From the IMG/VR virus record IMGVR_UViG_3300036398_004629, positions 1 to 41,900 of that record: a stretch of DNA of 41,900 bases, one strand, 5' to 3'. Shown here one piece after another: positions 7,630 through 16,172 of the stretch (within the stretch, counting starts at the first letter, position 1; every line of letters starts with the position of its first letter). The notes under the pieces were generated by a model, which did not search any database, was not told the DNA's origin, and worked only from the letters and a program-made list of their open reading frames with translations. Source of the stretch: a virus. The translations under genes were made by a program, and so were the position numbers.

Positions 7630-7950
7630 TTAAATATCTGAAAGAGTTTTGTTTACTGATCCACTACCACGGTTTTCCATGTCAACACCTATTTCTGAAC
7701 CAATATTTTTACATAATTCAGAAAACCACATGTCAACAATTTCTTCTTCGGTATTACCTTTATAACCAGCTTTTCTCAATTCTAGAATAAAATACTCATT
7801 CCAGTCAAGTTCAAAGAACCCATTTTTGATGTTTTCTTTGTTTATATGCGTACCTGAGACATTAATCCAAGGTTCTTTCGCTAACGTAGCTTTTTCTTTA
7901 GGACTAATGTTTTTTTTATCGAAAAACTTTTTAAAAAATTTGTTTAACAT
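7630..7950 (-). CDS. Conserved hypothetical protein of T4-like phages
   Basis: A 106-residue protein of unknown function. The ATG at 7950 (MLNKFFKKFFDKKN) is preferred to an upstream TTG that would run back into the glycosyltransferase gene. A lysine-rich N-terminus is followed by KATLAKEPWINVSG, GFFELDWNEYFILELRKAGY and EEEIVDMWFSELCKNI. This pattern is familiar from marine T4-like phages, where the protein is conserved but unassigned. It has no membrane segment. It is tightly packed between the glycosyltransferase and RNase H genes. Confidence 0.83.
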   Translation of the reverse strand: MLNKFFKKFFDKKNISPKEKATLAKEPWINVSGTHINKENIKNGFFELDWNEYFILELRKAGYKGNTEEEIVDMWFSELCKNIGSEIGVDMENRGSGSVNKTLSDI

Positions 7951-7951
7951 A

Positions 7952-8920
7952 TTATGTTGATAATTTAAATTGAGGATATTTTTCTTTTTTTGGAACAATT
8001 TGATTTATAAATTCGATTATACTATTTTTTGCTTTATCTTTGTTATAAAAATATTTTAGATAGCTTAGATATTCATAATCATATGCTGTCCAAATATCAA
8101 TATTTTTTATTTTTTCTTGAATTTTATCTAAAAATTCCAAATGATCTTGGAATTTTATAGTTGTAAAAAGTGGCTCTTTAAAATATTCTGAACCAGCATA
8201 TCCATCAAATCCAATGACTTTACAACCACAAAAAGCTGCTTCTAACGGGGGCAAACCAAATCCTTCTGGACCACCAAATGAAAAAAACAACTTTGATTTT
8301 CTAAAAATTGCTGCGGTTTCTTCTTTTGGTAGTTTATCAATTTTTATTAAATTCCATTCAGGATAGTTTCCTCTAAAATAGACATCTATAAATCTTGAAA
8401 ATTGTTGGTTTTTAAATGAAAGATAACATGCTGTATTATCTTTATTTTCAGGATAATATAGTTTTTCGTCAATTCCTATTCTATAGGTATAGATTTTATC
8501 TTTTGGTATTTTGAATAATTTTTCTATTCCTATAGCAGTATGATAGGAGTTAACTAGTATACCTAATGCTTTTTCATATGTTTTTTTGTGAATATTGTAT
8601 GGATTATATGAATAGAAGCTGGCATAAATTCCTTGATTAAAAATTACATATGGTATATTTTTTTCTAACAAGAGATCATGAGCCACCCAAACGAATTCTT
8701 CAGCAACAATAACAATATCATCAGAATTTAATTCTTCAAGTTTTAGAAGTTTAAATTCTGGTGGAATAATGTTTATTATAGATTGTTGTTCTTCTTCCCA
8801 ATAAACATAGACATAAACTTCATGTCCTGCTTCGTGAAGATCTTTCATTTGGGTTATCATTACGTGAGTCCCTCCAGAGGAGGGATTGTAATGACCCATT
8901 AAATTAAATACTATTCTCAT
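7952..8920 (-). CDS. GT-B glycosyltransferase (GT4-like)
   Basis: A 322-residue glycosyltransferase. The N-terminal Rossmann domain begins MRIVFNLMGHYNPSSGGTHV, with the glycine-rich acceptor-side loop. The C-terminal domain has the family signature GPEGFGLPPLEAAFCGCKVIG, with the E-x7-E sugar-nucleotide site. Length and motifs fit GT4-like enzymes that transfer sugars from nucleotide-sugar donors, rather than T4 alpha- or beta-glucosyltransferase. The acceptor could be host lipopolysaccharide, phage protein or modified DNA; the sequence does not decide. It overlaps the upstream 63-residue gene as ATGA and lies in the replication operon, an unusual place for a surface-sugar enzyme. Confidence 0.9.
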   Translation of the reverse strand: MRIVFNLMGHYNPSSGGTHVMITQMKDLHEAGHEVYVYVYWEEEQQSIINIIPPEFKLLKLEELNSDDIVIVAEEFVWVAHDLLLEKNIPYVIFNQGIYASFYSYNPYNIHKKTYEKALGILVNSYHTAIGIEKLFKIPKDKIYTYRIGIDEKLYYPENKDNTACYLSFKNQQFSRFIDVYFRGNYPEWNLIKIDKLPKEETAAIFRKSKLFFSFGGPEGFGLPPLEAAFCGCKVIGFDGYAGSEYFKEPLFTTIKFQDHLEFLDKIQEKIKNIDIWTAYDYEYLSYLKYFYNKDKAKNSIIEFINQIVPKKEKYPQFKLST

Positions 8921-9108
8921 GCCTCAGTTTTTGATACTACTTTTTGTTTTTCAAATTTTTTATACTGTTCTGATTTATAAAGATCACGTTCATCAAATTT
9001 CAACATATTTTCTCTACAATAATTTTTGTACGCATCAAGATCATCAAAAATTCGAGAAACTTCTGGCTTCATACGAAAATGTTTTTCGATATGCTTTGAA
9101 TGAGACAT
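8917..9108 (-). CDS. Small hypothetical protein
   Basis: A 63-residue, highly charged protein (His, Lys, Glu, Asp) of unknown function. It starts MSHSKHIEKHFRMKPEVSRI and contains DDLDAYKNYCREN; probably all-helical. AAAGGAAT lies just upstream of the ATG at 9108. It is the first gene after the sigma70 promoter at 9146-9174, and its stop overlaps the glycosyltransferase start. A small early protein in first position may act on host machinery, but this is inferred from position only. Confidence 0.78.
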   Translation of the reverse strand: MSHSKHIEKHFRMKPEVSRIFDDLDAYKNYCRENMLKFDERDLYKSEQYKKFEKQKVVSKTEA

Positions 9109-9145
9109 ATTTATTCCTTTATGGTTAGGTTGTTAATGAGCTTCC

Positions 9146-9174
9146 ATTGTAACAAAGCTCTTTTTATTTGTCAA
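9146..9174 (-). promoter_or_regulatory. Sigma70-type early promoter (RNase H operon)
   Basis: Minus-strand TTGACA (9169-9174) and TACAAT (9146-9151) with a 17-base spacer. It overlaps the last codons of the clamp gene and would drive the small protein, glycosyltransferase and RNase H genes. Confidence 0.92.
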
Positions 9175-9899
9175 GACTTAGCAGGCAAAATATAGTTGTA
9201 TTCTACCAAACCACTGTTTACAGCAATCATTAAAGCACCATTGTCCGAAATTTTTAAAATTTTATCACCAGGAAGGTTCAAAATTTGGATTACTTTTGTT
9301 ATAGGCCATAACCAAGAATTTTTTAATTTTGCTTTAATATTGGCTTCAAATATAAAATTACCTGAATGTGTGCCATTCGTACCAAAATTAAAATATAAAT
9401 TATTATTTTTTGTTACAACCTCAAAAAAATCTTCTTCTGAGTTTGCTTGACTTTGAAATTTTAATTTTTGAATACTAGAAAGACTAGGAACGAGACTGAT
9501 TTCCCATTTAAAATTTTGAAGTCTTACACTTTTTAATTTTTCATTTATTATTTCTGTGTTCATCAATCTATAATCGTTTGTGAAATCTCCAGAATTATTC
9601 TCAAAATGAATAGTTGTTGGTAAATTAATTCCATTTCTTTCTTGAACTATAATTTCTACTTTTGCGTTTTCTTTATATTCTGGACATTTTAGTAAAAAAT
9701 TTAATTTTTCTAAATTTGACATTCCAAAAATGCCAAGAAATTCCGGTATAACTTTATTGGTTTTACCAGTGAGAACTACACTTCGATCTTCTGCCATCGA
9801 TTCTATTATTGTTTCATTAGTTAAACCAGTAATTTTAATGTTTGGTAAAAATCCTAATGAATGGGTGTGTGATACTATATCTATTAAAATGTCTTTCAT
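9171..9899 (-). CDS. 45: DNA polymerase sliding clamp (gp45)
   Basis: Trimeric processivity clamp for the phage polymerase; in T4 it also couples late transcription to replication. The 242-residue length fits gp45 (T4: 228). Recognisable clamp segments are FGMSNLEKLNFLLKCPEY, ENNSGDFTNDYRLMNTEIIN and VPSLSSIQKLKFQ. The C-terminal part is NLYFNFGTNGTHSGNFIFEA. The ATG at 9899 is chosen because GAGGAAAT lies directly upstream and the polymerase stop is at 9907; a longer TTG start would overlap the polymerase. It follows gp43 directly. In T4 the order differs, with 45 upstream of 43. Confidence 0.93.
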   Translation of the reverse strand: MKDILIDIVSHTHSLGFLPNIKITGLTNETIIESMAEDRSVVLTGKTNKVIPEFLGIFGMSNLEKLNFLLKCPEYKENAKVEIIVQERNGINLPTTIHFENNSGDFTNDYRLMNTEIINEKLKSVRLQNFKWEISLVPSLSSIQKLKFQSQANSEEDFFEVVTKNNNLYFNFGTNGTHSGNFIFEANIKAKLKNSWLWPITKVIQILNLPGDKILKISDNGALMIAVNSGLVEYNYILPAKS

Positions 9900-9906
9900 T
9901 ATTTCC

Positions 9907-12582
9907 TCATACAAATTCAAATATATTATTGAAAACGTTTTTATTCTGGGTTTCTTTAATAGGCCAGTTCAATATACCAATCAAATTTTCTAATTTCTTA
10001 TCAAATATAGAAGACTCCATTTCATCATGATCAAACGGAAGATTTTTAAACCATTCAGGTAATCTAAGCTGATCTATAGGGTAAGCTACGGATGTATAAT
10101 CTAATGGATTATTTTTTATTTTACAAACAATTATTTTAGATCCATCTGTAATATTTAGAGAGTGTTTATCATTGTTTAATCTTTTTAAGGTATTCCAGTT
10201 AATTGAGGCACGGACATGTCCTGGTAAATCAGCTTTTCCTAGAGATTCTTCCTTGAGAAAATATGAGGTCATATTATTAACTCTTCTAGGAGTTCCCTTT
10301 TCCCATCCAGGTCTATTTCTAAATTCAGTTCTGAAATTTTTAATCATGTCAATAACAACTTCTTGACTTGAACTGAGCAATACTTGTTCTAATATGTCAC
10401 TAAGAAAATCCTGTATGTATTCTGGAGTGTCACTGCGTTTTAAATCTAACCCCATTGCTTTTATTTTTCCAGGTTTATCGTCAATGTCATAACGTTTTCC
10501 ATCCTTGTCATAATAAATAACAGCATAACGTTTTTTAGTAATGAATAAACCTTTGATTGCTATCAATTCTCTACCTGCTTTGATAACTTCTCCTCGACTT
10601 GCTGGACAATGAAAAGCATCTAACATAAAATTAGGAAATGTAGAATTAACTTCTTTCGCAATTGTATCATAAATTTGTATTACTGAGTCTTTGTTCCACT
10701 TAATTTTATTATTATCTATATCAGTTTTTAATGTCGAGTACGCTGAAAAATAACAGCTATCCGTATCAGAGTATATGACTGATTTTCCAGTATGATCATA
10801 ATCTCCGGTAATAATTTCGTTTATCTTTGAGTTCATATGTTTTACAATTTGACGCCCGGATAATGTTGTTGATTGACCTATTCTTTTATCAAAGAACCTA
10901 CATCCAGCATTAAGAATAGCACCATAAAGAGAATTAAGATTAATTTTTTTAACTAATTGTCTTTTATCCCAGTATTCTTCATCTTTACTATTTCCAGAAT
11001 CTTTTGCTTCTTTAAGTTTGGCTTGTAGTTCTTTACGTTCATTATACCATTTTTTTAATAGTCCAGGAATAACACCCTCTGTTTCATATGTAAATATTGT
11101 TCCGTTTGCTGATAGTATCCACGGTTTATTACTCTCAAAAACTAATTTATATATTTCTGCTCCAGACATTAGTGATGTTTCACCGTTCTCCCAATCTACA
11201 ATTATTTCGTTAACAATGTCTTTCTTCATTACAAATTCATATTCATTACTACCAAATTTACCATCCCATGCTACAGCATAACTGGTGGAAGCAGTTTCCT
11301 TGGCCATTCTCTGCTCTATTTCATTTGTCGTATAATCTTGACGCAATTGACCAACAATTGTTTCTGGACCCATATTTAATGCTCTAATTACACTCGGATA
11401 AAGACTGTTTATATCAACTAATCCTATCCAATCATGAAGTCCTTTTTTTGGAGTAGCAACATAGGCACCAACTGCTTGGGTATCATCACTGTTATTTTTT
11501 GATCTACTAGGTACTATTAAACCTCTATAATGCGCTTCATTAATAATTGCTTGTTCAGTCACTGCTACTGCTCCTAGAACAGTTTGTAATAGAACAGTGT
11601 TTTCATGTGCGATTGAATTTGCTAAATCAATAAATTTTAGTTTTCTATCTAACTTATTTAACAGAGAAACGTCTTGTCTGTTATATTCAATAAATTTTTT
11701 GAAATCATTGTTATATAACTGATCTAGGGTTCCTTCATAAGGAGTTTTTCTTTCTTTTAATTCATGATACGAGATAGAATCTAAACTAAAACTTTGATGT
11801 TCTTCATAGGTGTATTTTCTATAAAGAATTAAACTATCTAAATGTACCCGCCCAACAAAATCGTATGTTGTTGATGTTTTTCCATATTTTTCAAATTCTC
11901 TTTTTTTAGGAAATTCATTCCATAAACAAAATCTTCTTGTGTCTTCTTTTGATAATACTCGCGTTACTCTGTTTACAGTAAAGGGTATATCAAATCCTTC
12001 ACTATTCCAACCACTTATAATATCAGCGTCCTGAATTAAATCAAGAAAAGTATCAAGAAGTTCTGCTTCAGTTTCAAAAATAAAAGTATTTGGAAAATCT
12101 TTAACTAAATCTTTTGCTTGATCTATAGTTAGTGTTTTTGGTGGTACTGCTAAAGTAACAAGACATTCCATCCACTGTAGATACAGTGAAATAGAAGTTA
12201 TAGGCATAAAAGGATCATCTGGACTAGCATATCCTCTTTCAGGATCGAAATCAACCTCAATGTCAAAAAAACATATATTTAAAGGTGGTGGTTCTTTACC
12301 TAGATAATTTTCTTCAAAGCAACGAAATATTGGATTTATATCACTTTCATACAATTTAAAATTACTATAAATTCTTTGTTCTTTTTGAAAATCTTTATAT
12401 GTTTTTGCTGTTATTTTGTTTAATTTTTCTCCAAATATAGAATTATATTTTCCACGTTCATCTGGATAATAAAAAAGATATTTTGCTTGATGTGTAGTAA
12501 AAATTCTTCCCTTAACCGGATCTCTTTCAACAACATTTATTATGTCTTTTTTTCTATCCCATATAGCATCAATATAGCTCAT
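9907..12582 (-). CDS. 43: Family B replicative DNA polymerase (gp43)
   Basis: Replicative polymerase with 3'-5' proofreading; 891 residues (T4 gp43: 898). Exonuclease motifs are FFDIEVD (Asp107, Glu109), WNSEGFDIPF and YNRQDVSLL. Polymerase motifs are A (DINSLYPSVIRALN, near residue 396), B (KINLNSLYGAILNAG) and C (YSDTDSCYF, near 605). The C-terminus NVFNNIFEFV resembles the clamp-binding tail of gp43. It is one uninterrupted frame, with no intron or intein. The gene lies directly upstream of the clamp and downstream of the methyltransferase and DsbA genes, under the promoter at 13509-13537. No anomaly in the catalytic residues. Confidence 0.97.
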   Translation of the reverse strand: MSYIDAIWDRKKDIINVVERDPVKGRIFTTHQAKYLFYYPDERGKYNSIFGEKLNKITAKTYKDFQKEQRIYSNFKLYESDINPIFRCFEENYLGKEPPPLNICFFDIEVDFDPERGYASPDDPFMPITSISLYLQWMECLVTLAVPPKTLTIDQAKDLVKDFPNTFIFETEAELLDTFLDLIQDADIISGWNSEGFDIPFTVNRVTRVLSKEDTRRFCLWNEFPKKREFEKYGKTSTTYDFVGRVHLDSLILYRKYTYEEHQSFSLDSISYHELKERKTPYEGTLDQLYNNDFKKFIEYNRQDVSLLNKLDRKLKFIDLANSIAHENTVLLQTVLGAVAVTEQAIINEAHYRGLIVPSRSKNNSDDTQAVGAYVATPKKGLHDWIGLVDINSLYPSVIRALNMGPETIVGQLRQDYTTNEIEQRMAKETASTSYAVAWDGKFGSNEYEFVMKKDIVNEIIVDWENGETSLMSGAEIYKLVFESNKPWILSANGTIFTYETEGVIPGLLKKWYNERKELQAKLKEAKDSGNSKDEEYWDKRQLVKKINLNSLYGAILNAGCRFFDKRIGQSTTLSGRQIVKHMNSKINEIITGDYDHTGKSVIYSDTDSCYFSAYSTLKTDIDNNKIKWNKDSVIQIYDTIAKEVNSTFPNFMLDAFHCPASRGEVIKAGRELIAIKGLFITKKRYAVIYYDKDGKRYDIDDKPGKIKAMGLDLKRSDTPEYIQDFLSDILEQVLLSSSQEVVIDMIKNFRTEFRNRPGWEKGTPRRVNNMTSYFLKEESLGKADLPGHVRASINWNTLKRLNNDKHSLNITDGSKIIVCKIKNNPLDYTSVAYPIDQLRLPEWFKNLPFDHDEMESSIFDKKLENLIGILNWPIKETQNKNVFNNIFEFV

Positions 12583-12594
12583 TAATTAACCTTT

Positions 12595-13212
12595 TTAGCA
12601 ATCTTCATTGGTGATACCAGTTACATAACTTTCTTCATTAATGATGAATCTTCTTAGAATTTCATCATTGGCTGTAGTATGACCAGCAATAAGAACATAA
12701 TGTAATTCTACAGGTAATCTATTTCTATAAAAACCAAAAGTTTTTTTATAGCATTGAATATTAAATCTAGATATGTCACGTAATGTAAAATTACTTTTAT
12801 GCATTTCATAGTGGCTTTCAAATTCACTATCTTGTGGTAAATTTGTGGGCCATATAACAATTAAATGTTTACATTTATATGCTAAAGCATCAATTACATC
12901 TATAGCTTCGCTCAGGAATAAATGTTCTAAAACATCCCCCATTATACATAAATCGTACCTATGAATTCTATCAGTTTTTACAAATTCTATAATATCTTTT
13001 TGAAATACATTTCTGTATTTTGATGTTAAATTATATTCGAGAATATAATCTGCTGTCGATTCAACAGCATCACAGATAATAGAGCCGTTTATAGAACGTA
13101 TCAAGTCGCTATACTTTCCCATTCCAGGACCAACATCTAAAACTGTTTTTGGATCAATAGCTGTAATATGATTTATGACTTCTTTATTAAACGCTGAAAT
13201 AGAAGTTGGCAT
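12595..13212 (-). CDS. Class I SAM-dependent methyltransferase
   Basis: A 205-residue protein with a Rossmann-type methyltransferase core. Motif I is KTVLDVGPGMGKYSDL near residue 22; the acidic residue after the second strand is in CDAVESTADY. The fourth strand carries RYDLCIMGDVLEHLF, typical of small-molecule and O-methyltransferases of the Methyltransf_11/23 type. There is no DNA-methyltransferase (N/D)PPY motif, so DNA adenine or cytosine methylation is unlikely. It sits between DsbA and DNA polymerase in an early operon. Possible acceptors are sugars (compare the nearby glycosyltransferase), nucleotides or RNA caps; none can be chosen from sequence. Confidence 0.86.
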   Translation of the reverse strand: MPTSISAFNKEVINHITAIDPKTVLDVGPGMGKYSDLIRSINGSIICDAVESTADYILEYNLTSKYRNVFQKDIIEFVKTDRIHRYDLCIMGDVLEHLFLSEAIDVIDALAYKCKHLIVIWPTNLPQDSEFESHYEMHKSNFTLRDISRFNIQCYKKTFGFYRNRLPVELHYVLIAGHTTANDEILRRFIINEESYVTGITNEDC

Positions 13213-13215
13213 ATA

Positions 13216-13488
13216 TTAAACATCTTTTCTAATATTGGCGTGACCACTTATATCAACGATAGTTTCAAGATCATCAAATTCACGAAATACTTGATCCCAC
13301 TTGTCTTTTTGAGCAATTTTAATTGCTTTACGAATTACACTAGGTTTTACTTCTAATTCTTCAGCAACGGCTTTGATAGTTTCGTTTAGACCTTCGGTGA
13401 GATCTTGTATCTCAGTCATTACTGTAACACCTTCAGAAACTATTTGTTTTATTTTTGCTTGTTCATTTGGGCCATATGCTTTACTCAT
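13216..13488 (-). CDS. dsbA: DsbA-like double-stranded DNA-binding protein (late transcription)
   Basis: A 90-residue helical protein resembling the DsbA family of T4-like phages, which binds double-stranded DNA and enhances late transcription. Recognisable segments are YGPNEQAKIKQIVSEG, LNETIKAVAEELEVKPSVIRKAIKIA and the acidic C-terminal REFDDLETI. The ATG at 13488 has a perfect AAAGGAGA ribosome site, and a sigma70 promoter lies just upstream, so it is the first gene of the operon with methyltransferase, polymerase and clamp. The family assignment comes from recognition of the marine-phage version; identity to T4 DsbA itself is low by eye. Confidence 0.8.
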   Translation of the reverse strand: MSKAYGPNEQAKIKQIVSEGVTVMTEIQDLTEGLNETIKAVAEELEVKPSVIRKAIKIAQKDKWDQVFREFDDLETIVDISGHANIRKDV

Positions 13489-13508
13489 AATATCTCCTTT
13501 AAACCTTA

Positions 13509-13537
13509 ATTATAATACATTAAGAGGAGTATTTCAA
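13509..13537 (-). promoter_or_regulatory. Sigma70-type early promoter (dsbA-methyltransferase-43-45 operon)
   Basis: Minus-strand TTGAAA (13532-13537) and TATAAT (13509-13514) with a 17-base spacer, 20 bases before the dsbA start and its AAAGGAGA site. One mismatch in the -35 box compared with the other early promoters here. Confidence 0.9.
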
Positions 13538-13540
13538 GAG

Positions 13541-14176
13541 TTATTCGTATGTTACAGTATCAGTATCACCTAATGCCCATTTTGGATTTGTTTCTACTAC
13601 GTATTTTTTAGTACAAACTTTAAAATCGGGAAATTTCAATTCTTTTGGATTGCTCGCGGCATCCAAAAATATACAACGATTATTTGGCTGAGCAGCATAT
13701 TGACCATTTTCTAATTGGATAAAATTAAAAGATTTGTGATCTTCTGGCCATTCACTATAACTTGTATCTATAATATTGTGATCAGGGCTAGCATTGTCTA
13801 CCGTAAATAAATAGTCTCCACTATAAAAATTTTTATTTTTAGCATAAAATTTACAACTTAAATTTCTTAAGAAACTTTTTTGTAATACGGCAATATTATA
13901 ACTAAAACAATCCCATATTTGTAATGTATCTAACGGTAAAAAATTTTTCGTATCTAAATTTTCAATTCTACTCACGTAAGCATGTAACGGTAATTTATCA
14001 TAAAGAGCACCGTAGTTTGGTAGATAAGATTCAATTCTAAACGCTTGTCCTCTAATACTTTTTATAGAAACCCAAATACATGGTTCATATTCTCCTTGAC
14101 CTTTTTGAAAATCATAAAGAAATTCTTTACGGATATGACAATGTATTGGTGGTAAATTTGCTATCAAAAAACTCAT
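13541..14176 (-). CDS. Conserved hypothetical protein
   Basis: A 211-residue protein of unknown function. The N-terminus FLIANLPPIHCHIRKEFLYD is followed by GEYEPCIWVSIKSIRGQAFR, then an aromatic, beta-rich middle (DTLQIWDCFSYNIAVLQ). The C-terminal half includes SYSEWPEDHKSFNFIQLENGQYA, QPNNRCIFLDAA and a final TNPKWALGDTDTVTYE. I associate this type with marine T4-like phages, without a function. No signal peptide or membrane span. It ends right where the dsbA promoter begins and is the last gene of the upstream virion-protein block. Confidence 0.85.
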   Translation of the reverse strand: MSFLIANLPPIHCHIRKEFLYDFQKGQGEYEPCIWVSIKSIRGQAFRIESYLPNYGALYDKLPLHAYVSRIENLDTKNFLPLDTLQIWDCFSYNIAVLQKSFLRNLSCKFYAKNKNFYSGDYLFTVDNASPDHNIIDTSYSEWPEDHKSFNFIQLENGQYAAQPNNRCIFLDAASNPKELKFPDFKVCTKKYVVETNPKWALGDTDTVTYE

Positions 14177-14178
14177 AG

Positions 14179-15804
14179 TTATTCCTTAGACTTACTCCCC
14201 CAATTTTTAGAACCTTTCTTTCTACATTTAACTAAAGCACCGCTAGCGTAGGCACTTGGCCAAACTTTATAACGACTTTTTACTTTATAGTAGCAAGCAT
14301 CTTTCTTTTCCATCATCATTGTTTCTTCAAACATTGGTCCACCGCAGTGTGGACATTTTGTAGATTCTTCTACACTTTCATTTGATTTCTTTTTAGTGGC
14401 AACATTTATTGCTTTACCTTTACGTTCTGGATTTGGATCTTCTCTACGTTTTCTTGACGCAGCACTTGCTCTACCTTTTTTTCCTAAAGCCTGTGCTTTA
14501 CTTTGTGGCAAACACTTTGGTTTACCTTCACTTTCTGATCCTCTAGCACATTGGCCACGAATTTCCCCGTCAGGACCAAACCTTACCCATTTTTCTTTAA
14601 ACCATTTTTTAAGATCTTCGTCTAGAGATTCTTCAAATTTTTTTTTCAATGATTCGGTTATTTCTATTTCTGAATCTTGATCACCTTTTAAACTTCTCAC
14701 AACACTTGTTAAAAAATCTGCTGCTTTAGTTATTTTACTTTGTTGCCAAGCTTCTAAACCTTCGCTTTCACCAATATCTTCAATTATTTCTAATATTTCA
14801 TTAGCATCTTCAATTATGCTTTTTAATTCACTACTAGCCATACTAATTTCATGGTCTGGTTCATCAATGTTTTCTTCTAACATTTTAAATGTAAAATAAT
14901 GTTTAAAACCCTTTATTGATAGTATTTCAGCAATGGTTGTATCTTTCTCCATTCTATTTTTTAATTCGTTATATGTTTTTCGGGAAATTATTAATTTATT
15001 TCCTGATAATATTGTATCTCTATCTAATTCTCCACCACTGTATAATGGTTTTATATAATTTAATCCTGGTTCTTTTAAAGTTAATTCAACTTTATCTTCA
15101 GAATCAGGGTTAAACTTTCTTGATGTTAAATCTTTATCTATTCTTTCTCTTTTTCCAGTTTCAGGATCAAAAACAAATTTTTTGGATCTAGTACCATTAT
15201 CTATTTCATCAGGTACAGTATATATTTCTACATCTTCCATTTCTTGAGTGTGATCTATCAAATTTCTTAATGGTCCTGATAAAGATTTTGGTATCAAAAA
15301 ATAAATTTTTTCAATATTTTTTATTCCATTTTTTGCTATTTTTTGATTTATTTCTTCTAATGTATAATCAATATCATTTTCGTCTATAGAAAATGGTTCT
15401 ATTTCAATATCTCTTTCATCAAAATTTTCATAAGAATCACTAAATCCCCCATAAGCTACTAAAGTAGATTGTTCATCAGGTAATTCTTCTGTTGTGAATT
15501 TTATAAAAAATTTTTGTTTTTCTTCTTCTTCAAAAACTTTTTTATTATCCTTTTCGGATTTTCTATTTGATCTCACATGTTTTTGTGTTCCTCTACCAGG
15601 AGTAGCCCCCATACCAACGGGATTTCTTGGTGATTTTTTGGGAACAGTTACAGATTTTTTTAATTCCTCTAGCCTTTTTTGAAGAGTTCCTAACGTATTT
15701 GGAACGCTAGCTATCGCTCCAGCACTTGTTCCACCTGCGGAAGCATCTTCTAAAATATAACGTGTTTCTGATTTTCCAGATATTTTTTTAAATTCTTTAT
15801 TCAT
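14179..15804 (-). CDS. Probable head/internal protein with Cys-rich C-terminus
   Basis: A 541-residue protein of unknown function that I infer to be a virion component. The ATG at 15804 overlaps the preceding stop as ATGA, so the TTG five codons upstream is not needed. Near residue 17 is YILE followed by DASAGGTSAGAIASVPN. That Ala/Gly/Ser segment after an IxE site is familiar in T4-like marine phages and could be a prohead protease (gp21-type) site. A long acidic middle region follows. The C-terminal 130 residues are basic: KWVRFGPDGEIRGQC, then a CPHCGG zinc-ribbon-like pair, then CYYKVKSRYKVWPSAYASG and VKCRKKG. The last motif recurs at the ends of other marine phage proteins. Confidence 0.82.
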   Translation of the reverse strand: MNKEFKKISGKSETRYILEDASAGGTSAGAIASVPNTLGTLQKRLEELKKSVTVPKKSPRNPVGMGATPGRGTQKHVRSNRKSEKDNKKVFEEEEKQKFFIKFTTEELPDEQSTLVAYGGFSDSYENFDERDIEIEPFSIDENDIDYTLEEINQKIAKNGIKNIEKIYFLIPKSLSGPLRNLIDHTQEMEDVEIYTVPDEIDNGTRSKKFVFDPETGKRERIDKDLTSRKFNPDSEDKVELTLKEPGLNYIKPLYSGGELDRDTILSGNKLIISRKTYNELKNRMEKDTTIAEILSIKGFKHYFTFKMLEENIDEPDHEISMASSELKSIIEDANEILEIIEDIGESEGLEAWQQSKITKAADFLTSVVRSLKGDQDSEIEITESLKKKFEESLDEDLKKWFKEKWVRFGPDGEIRGQCARGSESEGKPKCLPQSKAQALGKKGRASAASRKRREDPNPERKGKAINVATKKKSNESVEESTKCPHCGGPMFEETMMMEKKDACYYKVKSRYKVWPSAYASGALVKCRKKGSKNWGSKSKE

Positions 15805-16169
15805 TTTTTCTTCATCCAATTTGAAACGGGACTAGTAGTGTTTATACTATTAAGTTCATCACTATCTAAATCACCATGATTTATATCTTTCCAATTAGCT
15901 CCTACAGCTTTATATGCTTGCTTTAACATTTCCTGTTCTTCTTCAGTGTATGGAAATGCTACTTTTTTCTTACCAAACCAACTTTTGGCATCTATATCTA
16001 GAGGATCTTTACCATTCGCACATGCTAAAGCTAAACCTAATCTATATTCTGTATAGTCGCCACTAGCTTTTTCACCATCAGAATAAATGTGTATTCCTTT
16101 TGAGGATTGTTGTTGGCGTTTTTTTATTTTACCAACTTTTTTTTCTGTGATGAACTCTCTAGATCTCAT
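15801..16169 (-). CDS. Probable capsid-targeted internal protein
   Basis: A 122-residue basic protein of unknown function. Its first residues, MRSREFITE, closely match the capsid-targeting leader of T4 internal proteins (MKTYQEFIAE) and end in an IxE sequence that a gp21-type prohead protease would cut after residue 9. The rest is Lys-rich (GKIKKRQQQSSKG) and then has a compact domain with YTEYRLGLALACANGKDP and EEEQEMLKQAYKAVGANW. It overlaps the next gene by ATGA and lies between the large Cys-rich protein and the peptidoglycan hydrolase. Packaging with the DNA is inferred from the leader only. Confidence 0.8.
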   Translation of the reverse strand: MRSREFITEKKVGKIKKRQQQSSKGIHIYSDGEKASGDYTEYRLGLALACANGKDPLDIDAKSWFGKKKVAFPYTEEEQEMLKQAYKAVGANWKDINHGDLDSDELNSINTTSPVSNWMKKK

Positions 16170-16172
16170 AAA

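Noticed and set aside
7951-7998. TTG-started N-terminal extension of the gene ending at 7630
   Set aside because: It overlaps the glycosyltransferase end, adds an Asn/Lys-rich stretch, and the ATG at 7950 fits the gap.
7952-8920. Reading the glycosyltransferase as a T4-type DNA glucosyltransferase
   Set aside because: The motif is the GT4 E-x7-E signature; nothing specific to T4 alpha- or beta-glucosyltransferase is visible, and no hydroxymethylase gene is in the window.
12595-13212. Methyltransferase as a DNA modification enzyme
   Set aside because: No (N/D)PPY or cytosine-C5 PC motif; the GDVLEHL pattern fits small-molecule methyltransferases.
14396-14680. A 94-residue plus-strand open frame
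   Set aside because: It mirrors the basic C-terminal part of the minus-strand virion-type gene.
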